Positions 23,209 through 29,417 of a DNA stretch of 29,417 bases are shown here, piece after piece. The notes under the pieces are model-generated. The model ran no database searches and had not been told where the DNA came from. It saw nothing but the letters and a program-made list of their open reading frames with translations. Origin of the DNA: CAYOHY01 sp964403885. GTDB taxonomy: Bacteria; Actinomycetota; Coriobacteriia; Anaerosomatales; PHET01. How positions within the stretch are numbered: position 1 is the stretch's first letter; each line of letters begins with the position of its first letter. Both the position numbers and the translations under genes were made by a program. Location of the stretch: assembly GCA_964403885.1 (NCBI GenBank), contig CAYOHY010000025.1, forward strand, positions 1 to 29,417, in the 5' to 3' direction.

Positions 23209-24195
23209 TCACGCTTTGGCTGAAACCGCCTCGACCTGCTGCATGGTTCCCAGCACGACCAGGCGGTCCCCCGCATGCAGGACCGTCTCGGCCCGCGGGT
23301 TGGTGTCGATGTTGCCGCTGCGGTGGCGTACCGCGAGGATGTAGGCGCCCGTGAGCTCGCGGACTCGTGCGTCGGCGATGGAGCGCCCGTCGAGCCACGA
23401 CCCCTCGCCCAGCAAGACCTCCTGGAGACGGTACTCGAGTCCGGACCCATGCGCGACCAAGTCGAGGTAATCGGAGACGGTGGGATGCAGCACCATCGTG
23501 GCCATGCGGCGCCCGCCGATGAGGTTGGGAGTCAGCACGCGGTTCGCGCCCGCCTTGAGCAGCTTCGCCTCCGTGGACTCGTGCGACGAGCGCGCGACGA
23601 TGAACAGCTCCGGATTGAGAGCTCGCGCCGTCACCGTGACAAAGAGATTCTCGGCGTCGGTGTCGAGCGCCGTGATCACCGAGCCCGCATGCATGATGCC
23701 GGCGAGCTGCAAGACCTCCTCCTCGGTGGCGTCGCCCTGCACGTAGAGCCACCCCTCTTCGACGGCCGCGGCGACCGCATCGTCGCAGGTGTCGACGATG
23801 ACGAACGCGGCGCCTTGAGCCGCGAGCGTGCGAGCGACAGCGGATCCTACCCTGCCGGTACCGGCAAGAATCGTGTGACCCCGGAGCTCATCGACCTTCT
23901 TGCGCATACTGCGTGCCTCCCAGACTCCTCTGAGCTCTCCCTCGAGCAGGACACCGAATATCCGTGTGAGCGCGTACCCGCCGGCAAGAACGCCGGCGAT
24001 GATGACGGCGATCGTGTAAACCTGCCCACCCGCCGAGAGCGGACGGACCTCTCGGTAGCCCACGGTACCCACGGTGATCACCGTCATATAGAGCGCGTCC
24101 AGCGCGCTCCAGTGCCACAGGGCCATGTAACCGAGGGTGGAAGCCACGACGACGACGAGCACCGGTATGAGCGCGATCAGGATGCGACGTATCAC
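23209..24195 (-). CDS. Potassium channel protein with TrkA-N/TrkA-C (RCK) domains
   Basis: This 328-residue protein has two membrane helices (about 5-25 and 58-80) around a pore loop, then a TrkA-N Rossmann domain (GTGRVG at 112-117) and a TrkA-C domain (about 250-325). This is the layout of RCK-gated K+ channels such as MthK. The selectivity filter reads TVGYREV (44-50), with Arg in place of the second Gly of TVGYG. The ligand of the RCK domains is unknown. The GTG start overlaps the hpt stop (GTGA). Confidence 0.88.
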   Translation of the reverse strand: MIRRILIALIPVLVVVVASTLGYMALWHWSALDALYMTVITVGTVGYREVRPLSAGGQVYTIAVIIAGVLAGGYALTRIFGVLLEGELRGVWEARSMRKKVDELRGHTILAGTGRVGSAVARTLAAQGAAFVIVDTCDDAVAAAVEEGWLYVQGDATEEEVLQLAGIMHAGSVITALDTDAENLFVTVTARALNPELFIVARSSHESTEAKLLKAGANRVLTPNLIGGRRMATMVLHPTVSDYLDLVAHGSGLEYRLQEVLLGEGSWLDGRSIADARVRELTGAYILAVRHRSGNIDTNPRAETVLHAGDRLVVLGTMQQVEAVSAKA

Positions 24196-24740
24196 CGGTA
24201 CACCGCCTCATCGCGCAGGGTCGCCAGGAACGGCAGGTTGCGGTAGCGCCCCCGCAGGTCGAGTCCGTAGCCCACGAGGAAGCGGTCCGGAAGGCTGAAT
24301 CCCCGATAGGCGATGTCGACGTCGGCGATACGGCGCGCCGGCTTGTCGAGCAGCGCGCAGACCTCGAGGCTCTTGGGGTCGTGACCCCGCAGGAACGAGA
24401 GCACATAGTTGATGGTGAGGCCCGTGTCCACGACATCTTCGACCAGCACGACCGAGGCGCCGCCGATGTCGTCATCGAGATCCTTGGTGACCTGCACGGC
24501 ACCCCCCTGCCCCGGAACGTACGCCGCGACGGACATGAAGTCGAGCTTCACGTCGGTCTCGACGTGGCGGCACAGGTCGGCGAGGAAGAACAACCCGCCC
24601 TTGAGCACGGTGACCAGGCGCAGGTCCTCGCCCGCGTAGCGCTGGGTGAGCTGGGCTCCCAGCTCAGCGACGCGATGCGCGATCTGGGAGCTGTCAAGCA
24701 GCACGGAGTCACATTCGGGCGGCAGCAGCAGACCGCTCAT
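24192..24740 (-). CDS. hpt: Hypoxanthine phosphoribosyltransferase
   Basis: This 182-residue enzyme converts hypoxanthine or guanine plus PRPP to IMP or GMP. VLKGGLFFLADL (45-56) and the PRPP loop VEDVVDTGLT (100-109) are diagnostic, and DKPARRIADVDIAYRGFSLPDRFLVGYGLD matches the C-terminal family region. The ATG at 24740 overlaps the stop of the preceding gene (ATGA), with GAGGACC upstream. It pairs functionally with the purine permease at 7462 and with apt. Confidence 0.96.
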   Translation of the reverse strand: MSGLLLPPECDSVLLDSSQIAHRVAELGAQLTQRYAGEDLRLVTVLKGGLFFLADLCRHVETDVKLDFMSVAAYVPGQGGAVQVTKDLDDDIGGASVVLVEDVVDTGLTINYVLSFLRGHDPKSLEVCALLDKPARRIADVDIAYRGFSLPDRFLVGYGLDLRGRYRNLPFLATLRDEAVYR

Positions 24741-25189
24741 CGCGGGTCCTCGGTGGTGCGTGTGTGGCTGCCGTGCGTGGCGACGAACCCGCCGCCGTCG
24801 CCGTGCCCTTTCGCCTCCGAGGTCATGCCGAAGCGCGCGAGAAGCGCGCGGAAGTCCTTTTGGTAGAACACCTTCACGTTCACCTCGGGATAGAGCTCTT
24901 TGAGACGTCTGACCTTGCGGTTCTTCTTGGTGACGAGCTTTTGGCTCATCGTGGTCAGCTCGATGTAGAGGTCGAAGTCGACCAGATAGAAGTCCGGCGT
25001 GAAGTACTTGATGACCTTGCCCTCGCCGTCCCACTCGATAGGAAACGAGGTGGGTTCGTACTGCCACCTGATGCGGTAGTAGTCGAGTATCTCGGCGGCG
25101 GCACGCTCGCTCGCGTGAGCGAAACGAATCTCGTCGAGCGGAGGATGATCGGCGCCGGTCTCAGCACGCTTGTCGCCGGAGTCGGCCAT
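24737..25189 (-). CDS. Unknown protein, possible PD-(D/E)XK nuclease-like fold
   Basis: This 150-residue protein is not one I can name. Residues about 28-110 hold features of the PD-(D/E)XK fold: Glu33 in a first helix, TPDFYL (Asp66) and YIELTT (Glu77) on successive strands, then a basic stretch KKNRKVRRLKELY, and NVKVFY as a last strand. The Lys expected in the ExK position is Thr79, so activity is doubtful or uses one of the later lysines. The C-terminal 30 residues are low-complexity and Gly/His-rich. It sits four bases into hpt and three bases after the MerR gene. A nucleic-acid role is a guess. Confidence 0.6.
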   Translation of the reverse strand: MADSGDKRAETGADHPPLDEIRFAHASERAAAEILDYYRIRWQYEPTSFPIEWDGEGKVIKYFTPDFYLVDFDLYIELTTMSQKLVTKKNRKVRRLKELYPEVNVKVFYQKDFRALLARFGMTSEAKGHGDGGGFVATHGSHTRTTEDPR

Positions 25190-25192
25190 ACG

Positions 25193-25897
25193 TCAGACGA
25201 GATCCTCGAACGCCTTGGCGAGCGCCCTGCGCAGGAGGCGGCCCTTGAGCTCATCGGTCAGGCTGCCCAGCTCTGTGAGCGTCTCGTTGAGCTTCTGACG
25301 CGACTCAGGGGTGCGATGCCTGAACGTGGGCATGAGGATCTGCGAGAACAGCGCGGCCTCGCGCTCGGCGAAGAGCTCGTACATGCGCAAGTGCCTGGGC
25401 TCGACGCCGAACTTGCGCAGGTCCCACGCCGCGTGCACCGCCGAGACGTCCGCGCGATCGATCTGCTCGCCCGCGTCTCCGGTCTCGACATGAACGATGC
25501 CGAACCCCGAGAGCTCCCGGATGAACGACGCGGGGATGTCCAGCTCCGACTGAGCGTCGTCGAGCAGCAAAGGCCCGTCGCCACCCGGAAGCTTGATGGG
25601 CTCGGCGACGCTTGCCGGCGTGCGTTGCAGCTCCGCCGGGATGCGGCCCTTGTCGACATCGGCGAGCTTCTCGCGGATGACCGCCAACGGGAAGAAGTGA
25701 TCGCGCTGAAGCCGCAGGATCATCTCGATGCGCGCCACGTCCGACTGCGAGAACTTGCGGTACCCTCCCGCAGTCCGCTCAGGCGTGATGAGACCCTCTT
25801 CCTCGAGGAAGCGCACCTTGGAGATCGAGAGGTCAGGGTAGCCGGGCTGGAGCCGTTGAACGACTTCACCGATGGTGAGGTAGTCCCTCACGCTCAT
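25193..25897 (-). CDS. MerR-family regulator, FtsR-like
   Basis: This 234-residue protein has an N-terminal MerR winged-helix domain (about 5-78: YLTIGEVVQRLQ, then KVRFLEEEGLITPERTAGGYRKFS). The remainder is helical and lacks metal-binding cysteines. The adjacent upstream FHA gene recalls the actinobacterial garA-ftsR pair (Rv1827-Rv1828 in Mycobacterium); FtsR activates ftsZ in Corynebacterium. That orthology is inferred from domain layout and neighbourhood. The ATG overlaps the FHA gene stop (ATGA). Confidence 0.85.
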   Translation of the reverse strand: MSVRDYLTIGEVVQRLQPGYPDLSISKVRFLEEEGLITPERTAGGYRKFSQSDVARIEMILRLQRDHFFPLAVIREKLADVDKGRIPAELQRTPASVAEPIKLPGGDGPLLLDDAQSELDIPASFIRELSGFGIVHVETGDAGEQIDRADVSAVHAAWDLRKFGVEPRHLRMYELFAEREAALFSQILMPTFRHRTPESRQKLNETLTELGSLTDELKGRLLRRALAKAFEDLV

Positions 25898-26340
25898 CGG
25901 CCGGCCGTCTCGCCGAAGTACACCATCTGGAACGTCCCGATCTGCACGACGTCGCCGTCGCGCAGCGGCGCGGTTTCGACGTAGAGCCCGTTGACATAGG
26001 TTCCGTTCAGGGAGCCGGCGTCGCGCACCGTGACCACGTCGCCTTCCTTGCTCAGCACCGCGTGCGCGCGCGACACCGTCATGTCGTTCAGGAAGATGTC
26101 GCTCTCAGGATCGCGACCGATGGTCAGACGAGCGCGATCGATGTGGAATCGCTCTCCGGGCTGCGGACCCTTGCGAACGACCAACACCGGCCCCTCGGTG
26201 CCGCCGGGCACCTCGGAACCCTGCTCAAGATCACCGACGGGCGCGAACGACGCGGTCGCATCAGCCACAGCCGACCCGCACGCGCTGCACGCGGCTGCGT
26301 GCTCGTCGAGCGGTTCGCCGCAGGAAGCACAGACTCCCAT
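25894..26340 (-). CDS. Zinc-ribbon FHA-domain protein (GarA-like position)
   Basis: This 148-residue protein has an N-terminal zinc ribbon (Cys4, Cys7, Cys18, Cys21) and a C-terminal FHA domain (about 52-142). Phosphothreonine-binding residues are visible: GRD (75-77), SRAH (90-93) and NGTYVNG (112-118). FHA domains read Ser/Thr-kinase signals. GarA of Mycobacterium lacks a zinc ribbon and has an N-terminal phosphorylated Thr motif that I do not see here. The ATG at 26340 has GAGGTG six bases upstream; a GTG at 26349 lies inside that motif. Confidence 0.88.
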   Translation of the reverse strand: MGVCASCGEPLDEHAAACSACGSAVADATASFAPVGDLEQGSEVPGGTEGPVLVVRKGPQPGERFHIDRARLTIGRDPESDIFLNDMTVSRAHAVLSKEGDVVTVRDAGSLNGTYVNGLYVETAPLRDGDVVQIGTFQMVYFGETAGR

Positions 26341-26385
26341 GTCGTTCACCTCGTCTGCCGAATGGTCGTGACTATGACGCCGTGC

Positions 26386-26646
26386 CTAGCTTGAGAAGCC
26401 GAGCTCCGAGCCGTCCATCGACTGGCGGATCTCCTGCTCGAGTGCCTCGACGACCTCGACATTGCCGAGAACCTCGTCGATCTTCTCCTCGTTGAGGCGA
26501 TTGCGTACGTAGGGGTCGTCCATGACCTCCATGAGACGGCGACCGTTGTGCACCTCACGTACCACGTACTCTACGACGCGCTCTTCAACCACGTCGGCGG
26601 ACATGTCCTCGAAGAACTTCGAGATGCGCTCATTGATGCTGGACAA
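26386..26646 (-). CDS. Small helical protein of unknown function in the FHA/MerR cluster
   Basis: This is an 86-residue, strongly charged, probably all-helical protein without signal or membrane segment. VVEERVVEYVVREVHNGRRLMEVMDDPYVRNRL is its most distinctive part. No domain is recognised. The TTG at 26646 is the only fitting start, with GAGGAGG a few bases upstream. It lies 45 bases before the FHA gene and 28 bases after the RsiG-like gene. Confidence 0.75.
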   Translation of the reverse strand: MSSINERISKFFEDMSADVVEERVVEYVVREVHNGRRLMEVMDDPYVRNRLNEEKIDEVLGNVEVVEALEQEIRQSMDGSELGFSS

Positions 26647-26674
26647 AGGTCCTCCTCAGTCAGTGCGATACCGG

Positions 26675-26989
26675 TCAGATGTCGTCGTCTGCCTCGTCAA
26701 CAGCCACATCGAAACGCGACACGCCGCGCAGGTCGTTGGCGAGGATATCGATGAGGCGCTCGACGTCTCCCCCGCTGATCACGTCATCACCGGCATCGTG
26801 CGCGCCCTTGAGACGACGAACGAGCTCGGCGCGAAGGATGTCGATCTTGCCGTGCAACACGCGGCGCCGATACGAGACTCGTTGCTCCTCGGCGTAGAGA
26901 TCGTCGAGCAGGCCACGCAACTCCTCGTTGGATTTGCTCTCGAGATCGAGCAGTGCGTCTTCGGGAACACCGTGCGGGCTGTCGGACAT
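26675..26989 (-). CDS. RsiG-like protein with a c-di-GMP-binding-type motif
   Basis: This 104-residue, highly charged helical protein carries EEQRVSYRRRVLHGKID near the middle. This fits the RsiG motif E-x3-S-x2-R-x3-Q-x3-D at Glu35, Ser39, Arg42, His46 and Asp50, with His in the Gln position. RsiG is the Streptomyces anti-sigma factor for WhiG that needs c-di-GMP. Streptomyces RsiG has two such motifs; this protein has one, as in compact RsiG proteins of deeper actinobacteria. Function as an anti-sigma factor is inference, since no sigma gene is nearby. GAGGAGGGG lies upstream of the ATG, and the protein heads the FHA/MerR cluster. Confidence 0.68.
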   Translation of the reverse strand: MSDSPHGVPEDALLDLESKSNEELRGLLDDLYAEEQRVSYRRRVLHGKIDILRAELVRRLKGAHDAGDDVISGGDVERLIDILANDLRGVSRFDVAVDEADDDI

Positions 26990-27008
26990 GATCCACCCCT
27001 CCTCGACT

Positions 27009-27025
27009 GTACAGGTAGATTGTAC
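27009..27025 (-). promoter_or_regulatory. Possible promoter/operator of the RsiG-like cluster
   Basis: On the minus strand TACAAT (27024-27019) is a good -10 in an otherwise GC-rich region, about 30 bases before the RsiG-like start. An inverted repeat GTACA-N7-TGTAC (27009-27025) overlaps it. No clear -35 is seen. It may mark the start of the signalling operon. Confidence 0.4.
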
Positions 27026-27066
27026 CGTAACCCGGCCGTCTTCATCCCTCGACGTTGGGTGAAGCC

Positions 27067-27861
27067 TCAGCCTCGATCAGGCGGCTGGAGCGTGACGCGT
27101 GCGTGCGACACCAACTCGGCGGCAAGCTCGGCCTCGCGCGCCGTCAGCGAGCCCTCCACAAGCGATACGCCCAACGCTCGTTCGAACCCGCCGATGACCG
27201 CGCATCGAAGCGCGTCTTCGGTGGGTCGTGGGCGCTCCGCGCACGCGATGGTCGCCGTGCCCTCGGCGAGATGGACGGCCTGCTCGGCGGTGAGGCCGAA
27301 GATGCGCGCCTCACGGTCGACGTCACGGGTGACCGTGAACGACCCGTGCTGCATGACCGTGGACTGATGCCAGACCTGAGCCGACCCCGAGAGCTTGGTG
27401 GCACCAAGCGACAGGTCGGCACGGGTGGTCTGGAGATAGCACGCGCCGCTCGACGCATCTCCGGTGTCTCGCCTGGTGAGCTCAGCGTCGCCCAGCCCGA
27501 GCTGCTGATAGGCCGCGACGAGCGCCTCGCACAGGTGCCGGTAGGAGGCGGCGACACCGCGCGGCACGCCGTCGTCGGTGGACGCGACCACCGCGTAGGT
27601 GAGCTCATCGTCGTGGAGCACGCCACGCCCACCGGTGAACCGACGCACCACGTCGATCCCCTCGCGCGCCACGACCTCCGCGTTCACGTCGGTGGCCTTC
27701 TGGAAGCGGCCGAGGGTGACGGTGGGCCGGGCCCAGGAGTACAGCCTGAGGGTGGGAGGCGCGCTCCCCTCTTCCCGGGCAAGTTGAACGGCCCGGTCGA
27801 GCGCCATGTTCAAGGCGCCATCGACCGGGCCGTGCTCAAGCAGTCTCCAGACCGCGGCCAC
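27067..27861 (-). CDS. Lipoyl-transfer enzyme of the LplA/LipM family
   Basis: This 264-residue protein has the biotin/lipoate ligase fold: RRFTGGRGVLHDDELTY at 73-89 and the active Lys156 in GATKLSGSAQ, followed by QHGSF. A Cys at 141 (SGACYL), about 15 residues before that Lys, matches the position of the catalytic Cys of LipM-type octanoyltransferases, which load GcvH. It could therefore be LipM rather than a salvage lipoate ligase. The GTG start lies one base after the gcvPB stop, so it is coupled to glycine cleavage, whose H protein is its likely substrate. Confidence 0.85.
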   Translation of the reverse strand: MAAVWRLLEHGPVDGALNMALDRAVQLAREEGSAPPTLRLYSWARPTVTLGRFQKATDVNAEVVAREGIDVVRRFTGGRGVLHDDELTYAVVASTDDGVPRGVAASYRHLCEALVAAYQQLGLGDAELTRRDTGDASSGACYLQTTRADLSLGATKLSGSAQVWHQSTVMQHGSFTVTRDVDREARIFGLTAEQAVHLAEGTATIACAERPRPTEDALRCAVIGGFERALGVSLVEGSLTAREAELAAELVSHARVTLQPPDRG

Positions 27862-27862
27862 G

Positions 27863-29359
27863 CTACTCGGCGGGCCGGAAACGAAGGTCGGGGTTGCGTG
27901 CCGCGCCTGCCTCGTCGAGCCTGCGCACCGGAGTGGTGTAGGGCGCGTGCTTGACGAGCTCGGGATCGGCGGCGGCCTCAGCGGCGATCGCGATCATCGC
28001 GTCAGCGAAGGCGTCGAGCGCGTCGAGCGACTCGGTCTCCGTGGGCTCGATCATGATCGCCTCTTCCACGAGCAGCGGGAAGTAGACCGTGGGCGGGTGA
28101 AAACCGTGGTCGAGCAGACGCTTGGCCACGTCGAGCGTGCGAACGCCGTGCTCACGACGCAGCGGAGCGCCGGACAGCACGAACTCATGCATGCACGTGC
28201 GGTCATACGGGAGCTCATAGGTGCCCTTGAGCCGCTCCTTGAGGTAGTTCGCAGACAGCACCGCCTGCTCGGAGACCTCGCGCAGCCCCTCGGCGCCCAG
28301 CGCACGCACATAGGCGTAGGCACGCACGAGCACGCCGAAGTTGCCGTAGAACGAGCGGACACGTCCGATGGAGCGCTCAGGCGTCACGATCACGTAGATG
28401 CCGCTCTCGTCACGCGCGGCAAGCGGACCCGGCAAGAACTCGGCGAGCTCCTCGGTCACACACACGGGACCGGCACCGGGACCTCCGCCGCCGTGAGGCG
28501 TGGAGAACGTCTTGTGCAGGTTGATGTGCAGCGCGTCGAAGCCCATGTCGCCCGGACGGGCGATGCCGAGGATGGCGTTCATGTTGGCGCCGTCACAGTA
28601 GGCGTAGGCGCCCACGGCGTGAACGGCCTGAGTGATCTCGAGGATCTGCGGGTCGAACAAACCCAGCGTGTTGGGGTTGGTCAGCATGAAGGCGGCGACG
28701 TCGGTGTCGAGCGCGGCCTTGAGCGCATCGACGTCGACGAGCCCCTGCGCGTTGCTGGGGATGGTCACCGTCTCGTAGCCGCACATGGTCACGGTCGCCG
28801 GATTGGTGCCGTGGGCGGTGTCGGGGATGATGACCTTCTTGCGCGCGTCGCCACGGGCGATGTGCGCCGCACGGAAGCACATGAGCGCCGTGAGCTCACC
28901 GTGAGCGCCGGCTGCAGGCTGCAGCGTCACGCCCGGCAGACCCGAGATCTCGCCGAGAGCCGACTGCAGACCCACCATGAGCGCGAGCGCGCCCTGGACG
29001 GTCTCGGTGGGCTGGTACGGATGCAGGCCCGCGAAGCCCTCGAGGCGACAGGCGTCCTCGTTGATGCGCGGGTTGTACTTCATGGTGCACGAACCCAGCG
29101 GGTACATGCCTGAGTCCACGCCGAAGTTCATCTCGGCGAGGTGAGAGTAGTGACGCATGATCTCGAGCTCGGTGACGTGCGGCAGCACGGGCGCCTCGGC
29201 ACGTACCGCACCGCCGAGGGCGGCGAAGAGGTCGACGTCGGGCACATCGAGCTCAGGAGCGAGCACGCACGACGACTCGGGGCCGCCGATCTCGAAGATC
29301 AGCTGACGCGGACCGCGCACCGGCGCTCCGGCGGGTGTGTTGGCAAGCTGCTCACTCAC
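27863..29359 (-). CDS. gcvPB: Glycine dehydrogenase (decarboxylating), subunit 2
   Basis: This 498-residue PLP enzyme is the C-terminal half of split glycine decarboxylase (P protein). It removes CO2 from glycine and passes aminomethyl to lipoyl-H protein. The PLP Lys is expected at 283 in INLHKTFSTPHGGGGPG; MYPLGSCTMKYNPR and PDTAHGTNPATV are typical. The GTG start overlaps the gcvPA stop (GTGA), and GAGGAGGTGG lies upstream. Length is normal for GcvPB. Confidence 0.97.
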   Translation of the reverse strand: MSEQLANTPAGAPVRGPRQLIFEIGGPESSCVLAPELDVPDVDLFAALGGAVRAEAPVLPHVTELEIMRHYSHLAEMNFGVDSGMYPLGSCTMKYNPRINEDACRLEGFAGLHPYQPTETVQGALALMVGLQSALGEISGLPGVTLQPAAGAHGELTALMCFRAAHIARGDARKKVIIPDTAHGTNPATVTMCGYETVTIPSNAQGLVDVDALKAALDTDVAAFMLTNPNTLGLFDPQILEITQAVHAVGAYAYCDGANMNAILGIARPGDMGFDALHINLHKTFSTPHGGGGPGAGPVCVTEELAEFLPGPLAARDESGIYVIVTPERSIGRVRSFYGNFGVLVRAYAYVRALGAEGLREVSEQAVLSANYLKERLKGTYELPYDRTCMHEFVLSGAPLRREHGVRTLDVAKRLLDHGFHPPTVYFPLLVEEAIMIEPTETESLDALDAFADAMIAIAAEAAADPELVKHAPYTTPVRRLDEAGAARNPDLRFRPAE

Positions 29360-29417
29360 AGGGACGCCACCTCCTCGACGAACGCGTCGATCTGGGCGCG
29401 CGTGCGCTTCTCGGTCA
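29356..29417 (-). CDS. gcvPA: Glycine dehydrogenase (decarboxylating), subunit 1, C-terminal fragment
   Basis: Only the last 19 codons plus the TGA (29358-29356) are in the window. They read TEKRTRAQIDAFVEEVASL, which matches the usual C-terminus of GcvPA (VTEKRTREQID type). The frame runs off the right edge. The stop overlaps the gcvPB start, as expected for the split P protein. Confidence 0.85.
   Translation of the reverse strand, partial: TEKRTRAQIDAFVEEVASL

Overview
The window is a gene-dense, high-GC stretch of chromosome. The gene set points to an anaerobic or facultatively anaerobic actinobacterium, probably a Coriobacteriia/Anaerosomatales-like lineage. This is inferred from an oxygen-independent class III ribonucleotide reductase, indolepyruvate:ferredoxin oxidoreductase, an actinobacterial LexA box type, a FHA/MerR pair resembling actinobacterial GarA/FtsR, and an RsiG-like protein. 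There is no rRNA, tRNA, CRISPR array, insertion sequence or prophage that I can see. Almost every base lies in or beside a housekeeping or metabolic gene.

Left part (1-10966, mostly + strand). It begins with the tail of a class I/II aminotransferase and hflX, which meets lexA (- strand) tail to tail. lexA is divergent from a small membrane LysM protein resembling the SOS division inhibitor YneA, and four LexA-type boxes lie between them. Next comes an anaerobic dNTP block: nrdR, nrdD, a glutaredoxin-like gene, nrdG, dut and a Nudix hydrolase. Two nucleobase permeases of the NCS2 group follow (purine type, then uracil type), separated by a strong terminator. A small membrane-anchored protein of unknown function closes the + strand run.

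Right part (11119-29417, all - strand; read from high to low coordinates). Glycine cleavage genes (end of gcvPA, then gcvPB) lead into a LipM/LplA-type lipoyl-transfer enzyme. A signalling cluster follows: a small RsiG-like protein with a c-di-GMP-binding-type motif, an 86-residue conserved-looking protein, a zinc ribbon-FHA protein and a MerR regulator. Then come a PD-(D/E)XK-like protein, hpt, a K+ channel with TrkA domains, apt, and an NlpC/P60 peptidoglycan hydrolase. After it lies a nine-gene cluster, iorA-iorB-ACT-livJ-livH-livM-livG-livF-paaK, which joins amino-acid-type uptake, 2-oxoacid:ferredoxin chemistry and aryl-CoA formation. Three small genes (a membrane protein, a membrane SH3b protein and an unknown protein) finish the run.

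Many neighbouring genes overlap by four bases (GTGA or ATGA), so translational coupling appears common. The most interesting points are the compact RsiG-like gene in a FHA/MerR cluster beside glycine-cleavage genes, the four-box lexA/yneA-like control region, the ior-liv-paaK cluster, an apparent structured leader before the purine permease, and non-canonical motifs in the K+ channel filter and in LivG.
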